Below, in pieces: positions 24,717-31,958 of a DNA stretch of 64,000 nucleotides. Position 1 is the first letter of the stretch. Each line of letters starts with the position of its first letter. The position numbers were made by a program, and so were the translations under genes. The notes under the pieces are model-generated. The model saw only the letters and a list, made by a program, of their open reading frames with translations, was not told the origin of the DNA and did no database searches. Origin of the DNA: a virus; IMG/VR virus record IMGVR_UViG_3300044692_000046, positions 31,149-95,148 of that record; one strand, 5' to 3'.

Positions 24717-25109
24717 ATGCTTCCTCGCCGTGCCGCGCTAGCGGCTGCCTCAGCCCTGCTCATCCTGCCCGCAGCGTGTAGCTCCGTATCCCAGGGCTAC
24801 AAGCAGGGCTCGTCCACCAAGAAGTCCACTGGCGGGACGGTGCTCACGTTGCAGGCGTCCGCCGACAAGGGCGTCACCTTCGACGTGAACTGGTTCCCCG
24901 GGAGCGGGAAGGCGCAGGTCAAGAACTCGCTGACCGGCTCGTGGTCAACCAGCGTCACCACCGACAAGCCGGCGGCCGTCAACATGGGGGTGCAGGCCGA
25001 GTCCGGCAGCGGGAACGTCACCTGCAAGATCCTGAAAGGGTCGAAGGTGATGGTCGAGCAGACGAAGCCCGGTTCCGATGGGGCGAACTGCGCCTACCCG
25101 GCCAGCTAG
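24717..25109 (+). CDS. MmpS-like secreted lipoprotein (moron)
   Basis: 130 residues on the strand opposite to the virion genes. The N-terminus MLPRRAALAAASALLILPAAC is a lipoprotein signal peptide with Cys21 as the lipidation site. The mature part (VTFDVNWFPGSGKAQVKN, AVNMGVQAESGSGNVTCKIL, ANCAYPAS) has the pattern of MmpS-type beta-sandwich proteins of actinobacteria: a V-T-Y/F-x-V strand, a QxxSGxGxVTCxI strand and a final Cys. MmpS proteins accompany MmpL exporters; here there is no MmpL partner. Likely expressed in the lysogen to alter the cell envelope, for example in superinfection exclusion; that role is inference. Confidence 0.75.
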   Translation: MLPRRAALAAASALLILPAACSSVSQGYKQGSSTKKSTGGTVLTLQASADKGVTFDVNWFPGSGKAQVKNSLTGSWSTSVTTDKPAAVNMGVQAESGSGNVTCKILKGSKVMVEQTKPGSDGANCAYPAS

Positions 25110-25168
25110 CCGCAGGTCAGCCGCCCGGCTGATAGATGGGCGTTGATCTGTCGGAGCACACTGGGAGC

Positions 25169-25300
25169 GTGAATCCGTGGATGCAGCTCGCCCTCGTGGT
25201 GGTCGCGTTCGTCGTCATCGGGGGCATGTGCTTCGGGGCGGGGATGGCTACTGCCGAGGCGCTCGCTCAGCGTGCCGGCCGTCGGCAGTCTCGCCCGTAA
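25169..25300 (+). CDS. Small single-span membrane protein
   Basis: 43 residues from GTG: a hydrophobic segment (LALVVVAFVVIGGMCFGAGM) followed by a charged tail (ALAQRAGRRQSRP). It follows the lipoprotein gene by 59 bases on the same strand and its end overlaps the 3' end of the convergent gene at 25248-25484 by 53 bases. The ribosome site is poor, so this is a weak call. It could be a moron partner of the lipoprotein. Confidence 0.4.
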   Translation: MNPWMQLALVVVAFVVIGGMCFGAGMATAEALAQRAGRRQSRP

Positions 25301-25484
25301 CCTCCACGTGCAGTGCCTCGACCTTGCCGTGCAGGTCGTCGACGTGCCCGTACAGCCGCTCCAGCTTCTTGCCGATGCGCCAGTGGTGCACCAGGATGCC
25401 GGCGCCGAACGCCAGCGCCGAGGCTTCGAGGTTGGGGTAGACGGCCAGCCAGTTCGTCCACGCCCAGTGCAGGAGGCCGTTCAT
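25248..25484 (-). CDS. Small membrane protein with coiled tail, holin candidate
   Basis: 78 residues: one membrane segment near the N-terminus (LNWLAVYPNLEASALAFGAGILVHHW in outline, residues 10-34) followed by an amphipathic helix KKLERLYGHVDDLHGKVEALH. This arrangement is common in actinophage proteins encoded beside lysis enzymes and described as holin-like. ATGA overlap with the upstream gene. It is the last gene of the accessory run before the divergent lipoprotein, and two papain-fold enzymes are nearby upstream, which supports but does not prove a lysis role. Confidence 0.5.
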   Translation of the reverse strand: MNGLLHWAWTNWLAVYPNLEASALAFGAGILVHHWRIGKKLERLYGHVDDLHGKVEALHVEVTGETADGRHAERAPRQ

Positions 25485-25588
25485 TGCTGGCCCTTCCTCG
25501 CGCCAGCCGCAGCGCCGATCAGTGTCTTCATCGCCTCAGCGCCGCGCTGTGCGGCCTCCGCGATCAGGTGCCAGTCGTTCTCGGTCAC
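25481..25588 (-). CDS. 35-residue peptide gene
   Basis: A short coupled frame beginning MTENDWHLIAEAAQRGAEAM from GTG and ending AGARKGQQ. The start overlaps the upstream stop (GTGA) and its stop overlaps the holin-candidate start (ATGA), with a G-rich ribosome site. It would form a single amphipathic helix. Similar short peptides occur beside lysis genes in phages but I recognise no family. Confidence 0.55.
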   Translation of the reverse strand: MTENDWHLIAEAAQRGAEAMKTLIGAAAGARKGQQ

Positions 25589-25824
25589 GCCGGCGCCCCC
25601 TGTCCGTTGTCGCCCGGCATGACGTGTCGGGCGAACTCTGCCGCGTCGATGTGGAGTTCGACCGGCAGGTCCGGGACCATCCGCAGTTCGGTGCCGCCGT
25701 CGGTGACGCGGGTGTAGCGCCTCGTCGGGATGCCGTAGTGCTGCATCCACATCCAGGCGGGCATCGAGGTTGAGGAGGCCAGCCGCAGCAGGATCTGCCA
25801 CAGGAGCGCGCGCGGGTGCTGCAT
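25585..25824 (-). CDS. Unknown small protein
   Basis: 79 residues. The N-terminus is partly hydrophobic with three Met and three Trp (RALLWQILLRLASS, PAWMWMQHYG), followed by TRRYTRVTDGG and a DLPVELHIDAAEFARHVM segment. It does not have a clear membrane span. Coupled by GTGA to the next gene and nine bases after the preceding stop. No family recognised. Confidence 0.6.
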   Translation of the reverse strand: MQHPRALLWQILLRLASSTSMPAWMWMQHYGIPTRRYTRVTDGGTELRMVPDLPVELHIDAAEFARHVMPGDNGQGAPA

Positions 25825-25833
25825 GGCAGCCTC

Positions 25834-26025
25834 CTAGCTCAGGGCGCTGAGGATGCCGTCGTACGGCTCGGTCAGCTCCGGGCAGATGTGCTCAGTGACC
25901 GAGCCTGTGTCTACCTGCACGAACACCCGGCCGGACCGGTCCGAGGTGGGCGTTGCGGTCACGGTGAGCGGCTCACCGCAGACCGGGCAGGTCGTGTTGT
26001 ATTCGAAGGTGCCTGCGCTCGCCAT
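25834..26025 (-). CDS. Small zinc-ribbon protein
   Basis: 63 residues with TTCPVCGEPLTVT near the start and a later EHICPEL, giving three Cys and one His that could bind one zinc ion. The strand-rich middle (GRVFVQVDTGSVTEH) completes a ribbon-like domain. These small zinc proteins are very common in actinophage accessory regions and their roles are generally unknown. Confidence 0.6.
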   Translation of the reverse strand: MASAGTFEYNTTCPVCGEPLTVTATPTSDRSGRVFVQVDTGSVTEHICPELTEPYDGILSALS

Positions 26026-26035
26026 GAGGGCCTCC

Positions 26036-26392
26036 TCAGTCCCAGGGCAGCTTGCCGGTGCGCTCCTTGTGCGCCCCGATCGCCGCGAGCAGGTCCGTGA
26101 TGAGTTCCTGCCGCTCGGCGCGCTTCGCCTCGGCCGCGGCCTGCTGCTCGGCCTCGGCCTGGAGCCGGGCCGTCTCGACCTGCTGGCGGATCTCCTCGTC
26201 CAACTCCGGGGTGCACCCGGTCCACTGCGTCAGCGTCCCGTCCGCGTTCCGGCCGACGTGCGGCACCCGGTTGCCTTCCTCGTCCGGGTGCTCAGGTCGG
26301 ATGCACACGGCGCCGCCGGAGTGGTGCTCGCAGGAGTGCCCGCACACCTCCGCCTGCCCGGCCTCGGCCAGCGCCACCTCATCAGCGATCAC
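26036..26392 (-). CDS. Cys/His protein with long helical tail
   Basis: 118 residues from a GTG at 26390-26392 (no strong ribosome site, start uncertain). The first half has EVCGHSCEHHSGGAVCIRPEH, a Cys/His cluster likely to bind zinc, and the second half is one long charged helix (ELDEEIRQQVETARLQAEAE, QQAAAEAKRAERQELI). It ends KERTGKLPWD. No family recognised. Earlier in-frame sequence runs through the upstream gene and is treated as shadow. Confidence 0.55.
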   Translation of the reverse strand: MIADEVALAEAGQAEVCGHSCEHHSGGAVCIRPEHPDEEGNRVPHVGRNADGTLTQWTGCTPELDEEIRQQVETARLQAEAEQQAAAEAKRAERQELITDLLAAIGAHKERTGKLPWD

Positions 26393-26415
26393 GTCGTGAA
26401 AGGTTCGCTGCCGCC

Positions 26416-26592
26416 TCAGTCCGACCGGGGCTTGTACCGGATCGGGGTGTTGATGCTCCGCGGCATCGGCCCGTGTCGCTGGCGGGCGAGCTGTCGGCGC
26501 TGCTGCCGGTTCAGGTCCCGGTACCGGATGTCCCACTCCTGGCGCGGGGACTCCTGGTTCAGGTCCGTTCGGGTGCACTTGCGCTCCTCCAC
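26416..26592 (-). CDS. 58-residue Arg-rich protein
   Basis: A short frame starting GTG (VEERKCTRTDLNQESPRQEW) and continuing DIRYRDLNRQQRRQLARQR, ending RYKPRSD. It begins 3 bases after the stop of the peptidase gene and ends 23 bases before the next start. The composition (13 Arg, 7 Gln) suggests nucleic-acid contact. No family recognised and the ribosome site is weak. Confidence 0.5.
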   Translation of the reverse strand: MEERKCTRTDLNQESPRQEWDIRYRDLNRQQRRQLARQRHGPMPRSINTPIRYKPRSD

Positions 26593-26595
26593 AAC

Positions 26596-27363
26596 TCAGT
26601 CCAGCGCGTCCAGGTCGGCCAGCAGTTGCCGGAGGTCGAGGCCCTGGGGGTCGTGGCCGGTCTTGTCGAGGAAGTCCGAGGTCACTACCGCGTAGCACTC
26701 TTCGAAGTAGGTGTCGAGGAACCGGCCAGTCATGGCTTGGAGAGCGCCCCACGTCACCGTGTAGTAGTTCGCCGGGTCGTAGCCGAGGATCGGCACCGCG
26801 TGCGCGCCGATGATCGGGGAACCGTCCACCACGTGCCAGTGGTCGCCGACCGCGAACTGATCCTCAGCGGACTGCGGTACGTTGAAGCCCGCGTACACGC
26901 CGCCGAACGTGGCGATGGCCTGCTTGAGTTGCCGGTGGTTGTGCGGGTCGATCCGCAGGAACGCCACGATCTTGTGTCCGGCGATGCCGTGCCGTCGCCA
27001 GTACTTGAGTACGTCGAGCTCGTTCGCGCCGCGGTCGGTCGGGTTGGTGCCGTCCGGGCGGGTCTGCGACGGGTCGTAGCCGGTGATCGCCTCGTAGGTA
27101 CGCTGCACGTCCTCGTCGGTGACCGAGACCTCGCGGCCGAGAGCGTACTGCGTCCACGCCTCGATCATGTGGGCCAGCGCCGCGATCGTGCAGTCCCCGA
27201 TCCGATCGTTCAGAAAAACGGGCCATTCGGTCACATCGCCGTACCAGTTCGCCCGCAGCGGCGGAGCGACCAGCCGCGCCTTCTGATAGGTGGCGTAGTT
27301 CAGGGTCCGCTCGTCATGCCGGACGGGGAGCCGGCCGTAGCAGTGCTGGACGTGACGGGACAC
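26596..27363 (-). CDS. Papain-fold (C39-like) cysteine peptidase
   Basis: 255 residues. The catalytic Cys is likely C58 in LNDRIGDCTIAALAHMIEAW, and the His H188 in IIGAHAVPILGYD, followed by YYTVTWG; this Cys ... GxHAVxxxGYD ... WG order is that of papain-like/C39 peptidases. In actinophages such proteins can be lysin subunits that cut peptide bridges, or virion-borne peptidases. No signal peptide. It lies among small accessory genes just upstream of the holin candidate, with an NlpC/P60-like enzyme close by, so a split lysis module is plausible. Confidence 0.7.
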   Translation of the reverse strand: MSRHVQHCYGRLPVRHDERTLNYATYQKARLVAPPLRANWYGDVTEWPVFLNDRIGDCTIAALAHMIEAWTQYALGREVSVTDEDVQRTYEAITGYDPSQTRPDGTNPTDRGANELDVLKYWRRHGIAGHKIVAFLRIDPHNHRQLKQAIATFGGVYAGFNVPQSAEDQFAVGDHWHVVDGSPIIGAHAVPILGYDPANYYTVTWGALQAMTGRFLDTYFEECYAVVTSDFLDKTGHDPQGLDLRQLLADLDALD

Positions 27364-27403
27364 GGAGGCTCCTCGATGGCGTTGTCAGGGATGTTTGTGC
27401 AGG

Positions 27404-27613
27404 TCAGCCGTTCTCGTCGGTGGCGAGAACCTGCTGGACGTAGGCGTCGAAGAACTCGCGGGTCACGGGGTGGCCGCACGGTTCGAGCCAGTACGTCATC
27501 GGCTGCGGCTCGTCGCGCTCGTACTGCCGGCCGCCCTGGGAGTGCAGCGTGGACGCTTCGCCGCCGCAGTCGGGGCAGGTCAGCGGCGTCAGGTAGGGCA
27601 GAGTGAGGCTCAC
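27404..27613 (-). CDS. Small zinc-binding protein
   Basis: 69 residues from GTG overlapping the upstream stop (GTGA). TPLTCPDCGGEAS and LEPCGHPVTREFFDAYV give a CxxC plus C-x-H arrangement, probably a single zinc site. It is one of several small proteins in this window with CPxCGG followed by CGH. No function assigned. Confidence 0.6.
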   Translation of the reverse strand: MSLTLPYLTPLTCPDCGGEASTLHSQGGRQYERDEPQPMTYWLEPCGHPVTREFFDAYVQQVLATDENG

Positions 27614-28116
27614 GTCAGCGGCCCCGTCCACACCTCGACGCCGGGCCGGCTGGCGAGGTCGGCTGGGGTCACCTCGTCGGCGTTCGCCCGGCCGCACATC
27701 CAGTCCAGCCCCGCCGCCGCACCAGCCACGGCACAGAGCTGACTACAGATGGTCACGTGCTCCTTGCCGAGGAGCTTGAACAGCCACCGCCAGTGCCAGC
27801 CCAGCGCGTTCAGGCCCAGCGCCCCGAGGTCGAGGTACGAGTACGGCTCGTTGACGGCCTTCACGGCGGTGTCGACCACCGTGCGGCGCTGCTGGTCGGT
27901 CATAATCTCGCCCGTGTTGAACGCGAGCGGCTTGCCGGCGTACTCCGACAGCCACTCGACCCGCACGCCGCGGGCTGCGGCCTCCACCACCTGGCCGTTG
28001 TCCCCGACGATGAACGCGTGGTCGTAGGGGCTGTGGGTGGCCTTGCGGATCAGCCACGACAGCAGGCCGCCGGAGTTGACGACGCCGTATCGGCCGGGCT
28101 GTATGGCACTGGGCAT
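27610..28116 (-). CDS. Permuted papain-fold enzyme (NlpC/P60 superfamily, YiiX-like)
   Basis: 168 residues from ATG with GGGAGGGG nine bases upstream. The sequence shows LSWLIRKATHSPYDHAFIVG (His33), VEAAARGVRVE and TICSQLCAVAG (Cys124), the His-first, Cys-later order of circularly permuted NlpC/P60-type hydrolases such as YiiX. These enzymes cleave amide bonds in peptidoglycan or lipids. No signal peptide or wall-binding domain is present. It is the first gene after the promoter at about 28.48 kb, so it is probably expressed separately from the genes upstream. Endolysin, host-takeover or virion roles are all possible. Confidence 0.65.
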   Translation of the reverse strand: MPSAIQPGRYGVVNSGGLLSWLIRKATHSPYDHAFIVGDNGQVVEAAARGVRVEWLSEYAGKPLAFNTGEIMTDQQRRTVVDTAVKAVNEPYSYLDLGALGLNALGWHWRWLFKLLGKEHVTICSQLCAVAGAAAGLDWMCGRANADEVTPADLASRPGVEVWTGPLT

Positions 28117-28463
28117 GCGGGCGCACCCCTCCCAGGTGAAGGGTCCTTCGGAGTGGAGGAACGTGCGGCGAACGTCAGGCAGCGGTCCGTTCACGGCCGC
28201 CTCCGGGGGTACGCCGGCCGGGCGCAGCGTGAGGGGAGAGGAAGGTGCTGCGCCCGGACCGACGCGGGTAGACGGCTGGCCACCGGGCAGGCACCCGTAG
28301 GTGCGGCGACAACCCGATAGAGGGGTCAGGCTCACGGTCGTCTCCACCGTGGACGCAGTGGCCAGCACGAGGTGGAGGGGTGGGCACGAAGAAGCCCGCC
28401 GCGGCCGTGTGGGTGGCGTGTGCGACGGGCTCTCAGAACAGACTATGAAGCAGCCTTATGCGA
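28117..28463. other. 347-base gap without a gene
   Basis: I see no convincing coding frame on either strand. The gap holds a GC-rich stem-loop at 28393-28431 and the long untranslated leader of the enzyme gene at 27610-28116; a promoter lies at its right edge, inside the end of the next gene. Confidence 0.5.
28393..28431 (-). terminator. Stem-loop downstream of the 28.48 kb promoter
   Basis: On the minus strand AGCCCGTCGC pairs with GCGGCGGGCT (nine Watson-Crick pairs and one G-U) around a 19-base loop, followed by TCTTC. It could end transcription of the genes upstream, or attenuate transcripts started at the promoter about 40 bases before it. Confidence 0.5.
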
Positions 28464-28733
28464 TCACGTTAAGGTGCTGGTCAGAGCGTTGTCAACTCGC
28501 CGCGTCTCGCGTGTCGCCGCGCGGCGGTCGCGCTCGCACATCAAGATCTCCGCTTCGATCACGTACGTCCCGGTTCGATTCGTCCACGAGCGGACCCCGT
28601 GGACCCTGATCCACTGACGGATCGTTGCGGGCTTCCGGCCGGTACGCTCGGCCACCTGCTCCAGGGACATCAGGGTGCACCCAGGGCAGGAGTTCGGCCG
28701 GCGACAGGAGCAGGTGCGGTCCATTGCCGGCAC
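28464..28733 (-). CDS. HTH DNA-binding protein with N-terminal Cys cluster
   Basis: 89 residues. CSCRRPNSCPGC near the start can bind zinc; it is followed by LEQVAERTGRKPATIRQWIR, a MerR/excisionase-like helix-turn-helix, and a wing (GVRSWTNRTGTYVIEAEIL). Small winged HTH proteins like this act as excisionase or transcription regulators. The gene lies immediately before a promoter and stem-loop, so it may regulate them. It follows the preceding stop directly without overlap. Confidence 0.65.
   Translation of the reverse strand: MPAMDRTCSCRRPNSCPGCTLMSLEQVAERTGRKPATIRQWIRVHGVRSWTNRTGTYVIEAEILMCERDRRAATRETRRVDNALTSTLT
28466..28495 (-). promoter_or_regulatory. Candidate leftward promoter
   Basis: On the minus strand a perfect -35 TTGACA (28495-28490) is followed after 18 bases by TAACGT (28471-28466), which fits the actinobacterial TANNNT -10. 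It overlaps the last codons of the HTH gene and would drive the papain-fold enzyme and small genes to its left. Confidence 0.55.
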
Positions 28734-29057
28734 CTACCTGTTCCTCGGCAGTGCGCCGGGCGGCTGCGCCTGACCCGCTACGAGCCGGCCGCACGTTGGG
28801 ACGACTCCGTCCGCCATCCGCGTCGACAGGATGTGGGTGCCCGGCCCGAACATCTGCCTGATCTGATCCCGCTCCGATCGCGGCGGGCAGGCGTGCGAGC
28901 GGCTCAGGACGTGTACCTCGTCCAGGTCGGCCACGTAGTAGTTCCTGCCGCACACGTCGTGGGTGAGCTTCACGAACGGCGGGCTGTCCTCGATGCTGGC
29001 CAGAGACCAGCCGGAGAGGCGCCGGCGGCCGGTCAGCCACGCCCACAATCTGCGCAT
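28734..29057 (-). CDS. Unknown basic protein
   Basis: 107 residues, start ATG overlapping the upstream stop (ATGA). The start MRRLWAWLTGRRRLSGWSL is basic and Trp-rich; then FVKLTHDVCGRNYYVADLDEVHVLS and SERDQIRQMFGPGTHIL. No recognised family. It is one of a chain of coupled accessory genes. Confidence 0.6.
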   Translation of the reverse strand: MRRLWAWLTGRRRLSGWSLASIEDSPPFVKLTHDVCGRNYYVADLDEVHVLSRSHACPPRSERDQIRQMFGPGTHILSTRMADGVVPTCGRLVAGQAQPPGALPRNR

Positions 29058-29650
29058 CACGCGATCGCCTCGAACCTGTCGAGCCTTACCGGAGTACCGC
29101 AGTTGGAGCACGGGATCGGCGGGGTAGCGAACCACACCCGCCAGAACGGCAGGCTGGCCTGCTGCACGATGTGCTTGTGCTCGTCGCACAGCAGCATCGG
29201 CGCCCACAGTGGTCCCTCACCTTGAGGGCGTCCCGTAGTCCACGGGGTCGCCTCCTCGGGGAACTCGATGGTCTTGTCGATCAGCGCGCCGACAGGCTCG
29301 TCCGGCGGCTCCTCGAACTGCTCGGGCCGGTAGTACACGCTCAGTTCCAGCCGCCCGTCCGCTACCAGGCCGTCCGTGCCGTCCTGCTTGTGGAACACCT
29401 CGCCGCCGATGCGGATCTCGGGGTGCTGCTCCCAGCCGAAACCCATCGCCTCGAACGCGAGGATCACCGTCTGCGCCGAGTCGAACATCGCCGCCCGCAC
29501 CTCCGCTGGTGTTGTCGGGTTGCCGCGCGGCTTGAGCTGGAAGACGAACTCGCAGGTGGTCGGGTATCCGCGCAGGCTGACCTTGTGGGTCACGTTCCAG
29601 CCCGCGATCTCGTCCGCAACGATGGCGATGATCTCGTCAGGGAAGCTCAC
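29057..29650 (-). CDS. Unknown protein with C-terminal zinc ribbon
   Basis: 197 residues from GTG inside the end of the upstream gene (14-base overlap). Most of the protein is mixed alpha/beta (FPDEIIAIVADEIAGWNV, VILAFEAMGFGWEQHPEIR, ELSVYYRPEQFEEPP). The end has MLLCDEHKHIV and IPCSNCGTPVRLDRF, a CxxxH plus CxxC arrangement typical of a small zinc ribbon. No function assigned. Confidence 0.6.
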   Translation of the reverse strand: MSFPDEIIAIVADEIAGWNVTHKVSLRGYPTTCEFVFQLKPRGNPTTPAEVRAAMFDSAQTVILAFEAMGFGWEQHPEIRIGGEVFHKQDGTDGLVADGRLELSVYYRPEQFEEPPDEPVGALIDKTIEFPEEATPWTTGRPQGEGPLWAPMLLCDEHKHIVQQASLPFWRVWFATPPIPCSNCGTPVRLDRFEAIA

Positions 29651-30044
29651 AGCGCCATTCCTCTCGGTACCCGGGGTGGTTGGAGTACGCCTCGGCACGC
29701 ACCTTGATCACGTCTTCCAGCGCAGCGATCCGCGCGTACTCGCCGCCATTCCAGAGCGTCCGCTCTCCGACTTCCAGCGAGGCCCTGTAGAGGTCGAGGA
29801 GCTTCCGGTCGGCGGCCACCTGCGCCAGCACGGAGGCCGGGTCGTTCGCGGCGATGTGCGCGGCCTGCTCGTCGGTCGGGTGGCATTCGTCGTGCGCCAC
29901 GTCGGTGCCGTCGGCGTCGATGATGCGGTTGCCGTCGTGGCCACCGGTGTGCCAGCGGCCCTCCGGGGTGTCGCCGCCGACGTCCTGCGCCAGCCGCTCC
30001 CGCTCGTCCAGCACGCCGCGCCACCACGTCACCAGGTCATCCAT
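29637..30044 (-). CDS. DUF6221-family protein
   Basis: 135 residues, start ATG overlapping the upstream stop as TGATG. The opening MDDLVTWWRGVLDERERLAQ, the middle AAHIAANDPASVLAQVAADRKLLDLY and the ending YSNHPGYREEW are the conserved blocks of DUF6221, a family common in actinobacterial prophages and phages. The family has no known function. Its presence is useful as a sign of the host group. Confidence 0.8.
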   Translation of the reverse strand: MDDLVTWWRGVLDERERLAQDVGGDTPEGRWHTGGHDGNRIIDADGTDVAHDECHPTDEQAAHIAANDPASVLAQVAADRKLLDLYRASLEVGERTLWNGGEYARIAALEDVIKVRAEAYSNHPGYREEWRCELP

Positions 30045-30676
30045 CACGGCGACACCATTGTCGAATGCGTCCACCGGTACACCCAGAACGTCACGTCGTC
30101 CTCCAGTTCCGCTCGCTCGTACGAGTAGTACGACATCACTTCGCCGTCACGAGGGTCTTTCGTGATTCGGGCATATTGGTGCCCCGGAGACGGGCTGATC
30201 GTGCCGGTGTCTGCGTACGACTCGGGCGTCTCTCCATGGTGGGGACCGCCGTCGAGACGCATCACAATCCGGCGAACCGCCGAGCAGTCCACGTGCGTAG
30301 ACGCATGGTTCCGGTAGGCGTCCCACGCCTCCTGGTCGGTGTCCTGGGCTTCGCCTTGCCAGGGCTCGTCGTGGAACGCTGGGGCGTCACACCGCCACAT
30401 CCACCGACCAGCCTTTTGGTAGACGCCGATGCCGACAGGGCCGACGACGTGCTTCTTCTTCTCGATGGCAACCGTCAGCCGGTCCCGCAGCAGTACCGCC
30501 GCGTCCGGCCTGAGCCTCACCTCGAACACGTCGCCGCCGTGACCATCGGAGTAGCCGCACAGCCGGATCTCGTCCGTCCAGGACGCCGCCGTTGCCACGT
30601 CGAGGATCGTGTCGTTGGGCTGATCGTGCTCCGCGAGCACCTCGCGGCCGTCGTGGATGCTGCCCCAGATGCTCAC
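30044..30676 (-). CDS. Unknown two-part protein
   Basis: 210 residues. The N-terminal 75 residues (MSIWGSIHDGREVLAEHDQP, EIRLCGYSDGHGGDVFEVRL, AAVLLRDRLTVAIE) form a compact alpha/beta domain; the C-terminal part begins RRIVMRLDGGPHHGET and ends YYSYERAELEDDVTFWVYRW, another small beta domain seen by itself in some phage proteins. It may be a fusion of two small accessory proteins. Coupled to DUF6221 downstream and by ATGA to the upstream gene. Confidence 0.6.
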   Translation of the reverse strand: MSIWGSIHDGREVLAEHDQPNDTILDVATAASWTDEIRLCGYSDGHGGDVFEVRLRPDAAVLLRDRLTVAIEKKKHVVGPVGIGVYQKAGRWMWRCDAPAFHDEPWQGEAQDTDQEAWDAYRNHASTHVDCSAVRRIVMRLDGGPHHGETPESYADTGTISPSPGHQYARITKDPRDGEVMSYYSYERAELEDDVTFWVYRWTHSTMVSP

Positions 30677-31122
30677 CGCTTCCCGCCTTCCAGTCGGTCC
30701 ATCTCGATCCAGGAGTCGTCGGCCGGGGCGGGCTGCGGCTTCCAGGACGGATCGGCGGTACGTCCCGGCTGCTCGGTGTGCCCGCGCGACGGATCGTGCA
30801 TGAAGGCTGCCAGCACGTCGGGCGGGATGGGCGGCATCGGCCGGCGCATGGACTCCTCGATCAGCCGCTGCCGTTCCGCGATCCGCGCCATCGCCGCCTC
30901 CTCATCCGGGGAGCCGTACATCGCCACCGTCAGCACGTACCGGCGGTCCTCGTCCGGCACGCCCCGATCCTGCATCGCCATGTCCGCGAGGCTCAGCGTG
31001 CGACGCAGCCAGCCGACATGCGCGTTGTACGTCGGGTCCTTGAGGAACGCTTCGTCGGCTCGGGACATGCGGTCCAGGTAGTTGCCGATCAACTCGTCCA
31101 CGAGGTCGCTCTCGCCTCTCAC
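30673..31122 (-). CDS. Unknown helical protein
   Basis: 149 residues from GTG overlapping the upstream stop (GTGA). The N-terminal part (DLVDELIGNYLDRMSRADEA, TYNAHVGWLRRTLSLADMAM) and middle (EEAAMARIAERQRLIEESM) are helical; the C-terminal 40 residues are Pro/charged and probably disordered. No family recognised. Coupled gene in the leftward accessory chain. Confidence 0.6.
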   Translation of the reverse strand: MRGESDLVDELIGNYLDRMSRADEAFLKDPTYNAHVGWLRRTLSLADMAMQDRGVPDEDRRYVLTVAMYGSPDEEAAMARIAERQRLIEESMRRPMPPIPPDVLAAFMHDPSRGHTEQPGRTADPSWKPQPAPADDSWIEMDRLEGGKR

Positions 31123-31958
31123 GCCGCCCCTCCTGCCTGCTCCGCTTCCATCGCCGCCAACTCGGCCTCCACCCGCTCGTCGAACTCCCCAGGACGTGGC
31201 TCCCTGCGCCCCGGCACGCGCCGTGGGCCCACCAGTGCGTGGCAGAACGAGCACTCCTCCCACGCCGACAGCGGGAACCGCTTCAACGTCAGCAGGTCGC
31301 ATTTCGGGCACGGCACCGGCAGCGCCTTGGCCGACATGCCCGTGACGCGGCGCATCAGCGCCAGATGCTCCCGCAGCTCCTCGCAGAAGTCCCCGAACGC
31401 CTCATCGTGGTCCGCCGCCCAGTCCACCCGCGCCCGCAGCCAGCCGGCCAGCCGGTCCGGGGTCGGCACCGGCAGCCGCTCCGGCAGCATGTCGGCGCGC
31501 GCCTCCTGCCAGTACCTCGCCCACTGATCCAGCCACCGCAGCGTCGGAATCTCCCCGGTCTGATCGTTCGCGGGCACCAGCTCCGGGGAGCCGTCCGCGG
31601 CGCGCACCAGGTGCCGTTCCCACGTCACCACCTGCCGGGAGCCGCCCTCCACGTCCACTGTCACGACTCGCCGCTGTGTCACGATGTGCGGCACCAGCCC
31701 GTCAGACACGCCGTCCCGTAGCCGGTGGGAGTGGATCGACGGGACGGGCAGCATCAGGTCCAGGGCGTGCAGGTTCAGCCGGCCTGTCGAGGTCAGCACC
31801 TCATCCGGCAGGTGGTGCGTCCACAGGTCCACCAGTTCGTCCAGCGCGGTCCGCGGCCACTGCCGGCACCACCAGCAGATGTCGCCCTCGCCGGGTTTCG
31901 GGTCGCGGCGGAAGCACAGGACGCAGGAGCCTTCCGGCTGCACGGTCTCCTCGGTCAT
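31119..31958 (-). CDS. Unknown protein with zinc sites at both ends
   Basis: 279 residues. N-terminal CVLCFRRDPKPGEGDICWWC (CxxC ... CxxC) and C-terminal CPKCDLLTLKRF...EECSFC (CxxC ... CxxC) form two zinc ribbons that flank a helical core with W-rich helices (LRWLDQWARYWQEARADM, RLAGWLRARVDWAADHDEAF). I recognise this general design from actinophage accessory regions but no function is known to me. It could bridge two nucleic-acid sites. ATGA-coupled at its start. Confidence 0.6.
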   Translation of the reverse strand: MTEETVQPEGSCVLCFRRDPKPGEGDICWWCRQWPRTALDELVDLWTHHLPDEVLTSTGRLNLHALDLMLPVPSIHSHRLRDGVSDGLVPHIVTQRRVVTVDVEGGSRQVVTWERHLVRAADGSPELVPANDQTGEIPTLRWLDQWARYWQEARADMLPERLPVPTPDRLAGWLRARVDWAADHDEAFGDFCEELREHLALMRRVTGMSAKALPVPCPKCDLLTLKRFPLSAWEECSFCHALVGPRRVPGRREPRPGEFDERVEAELAAMEAEQAGGAA

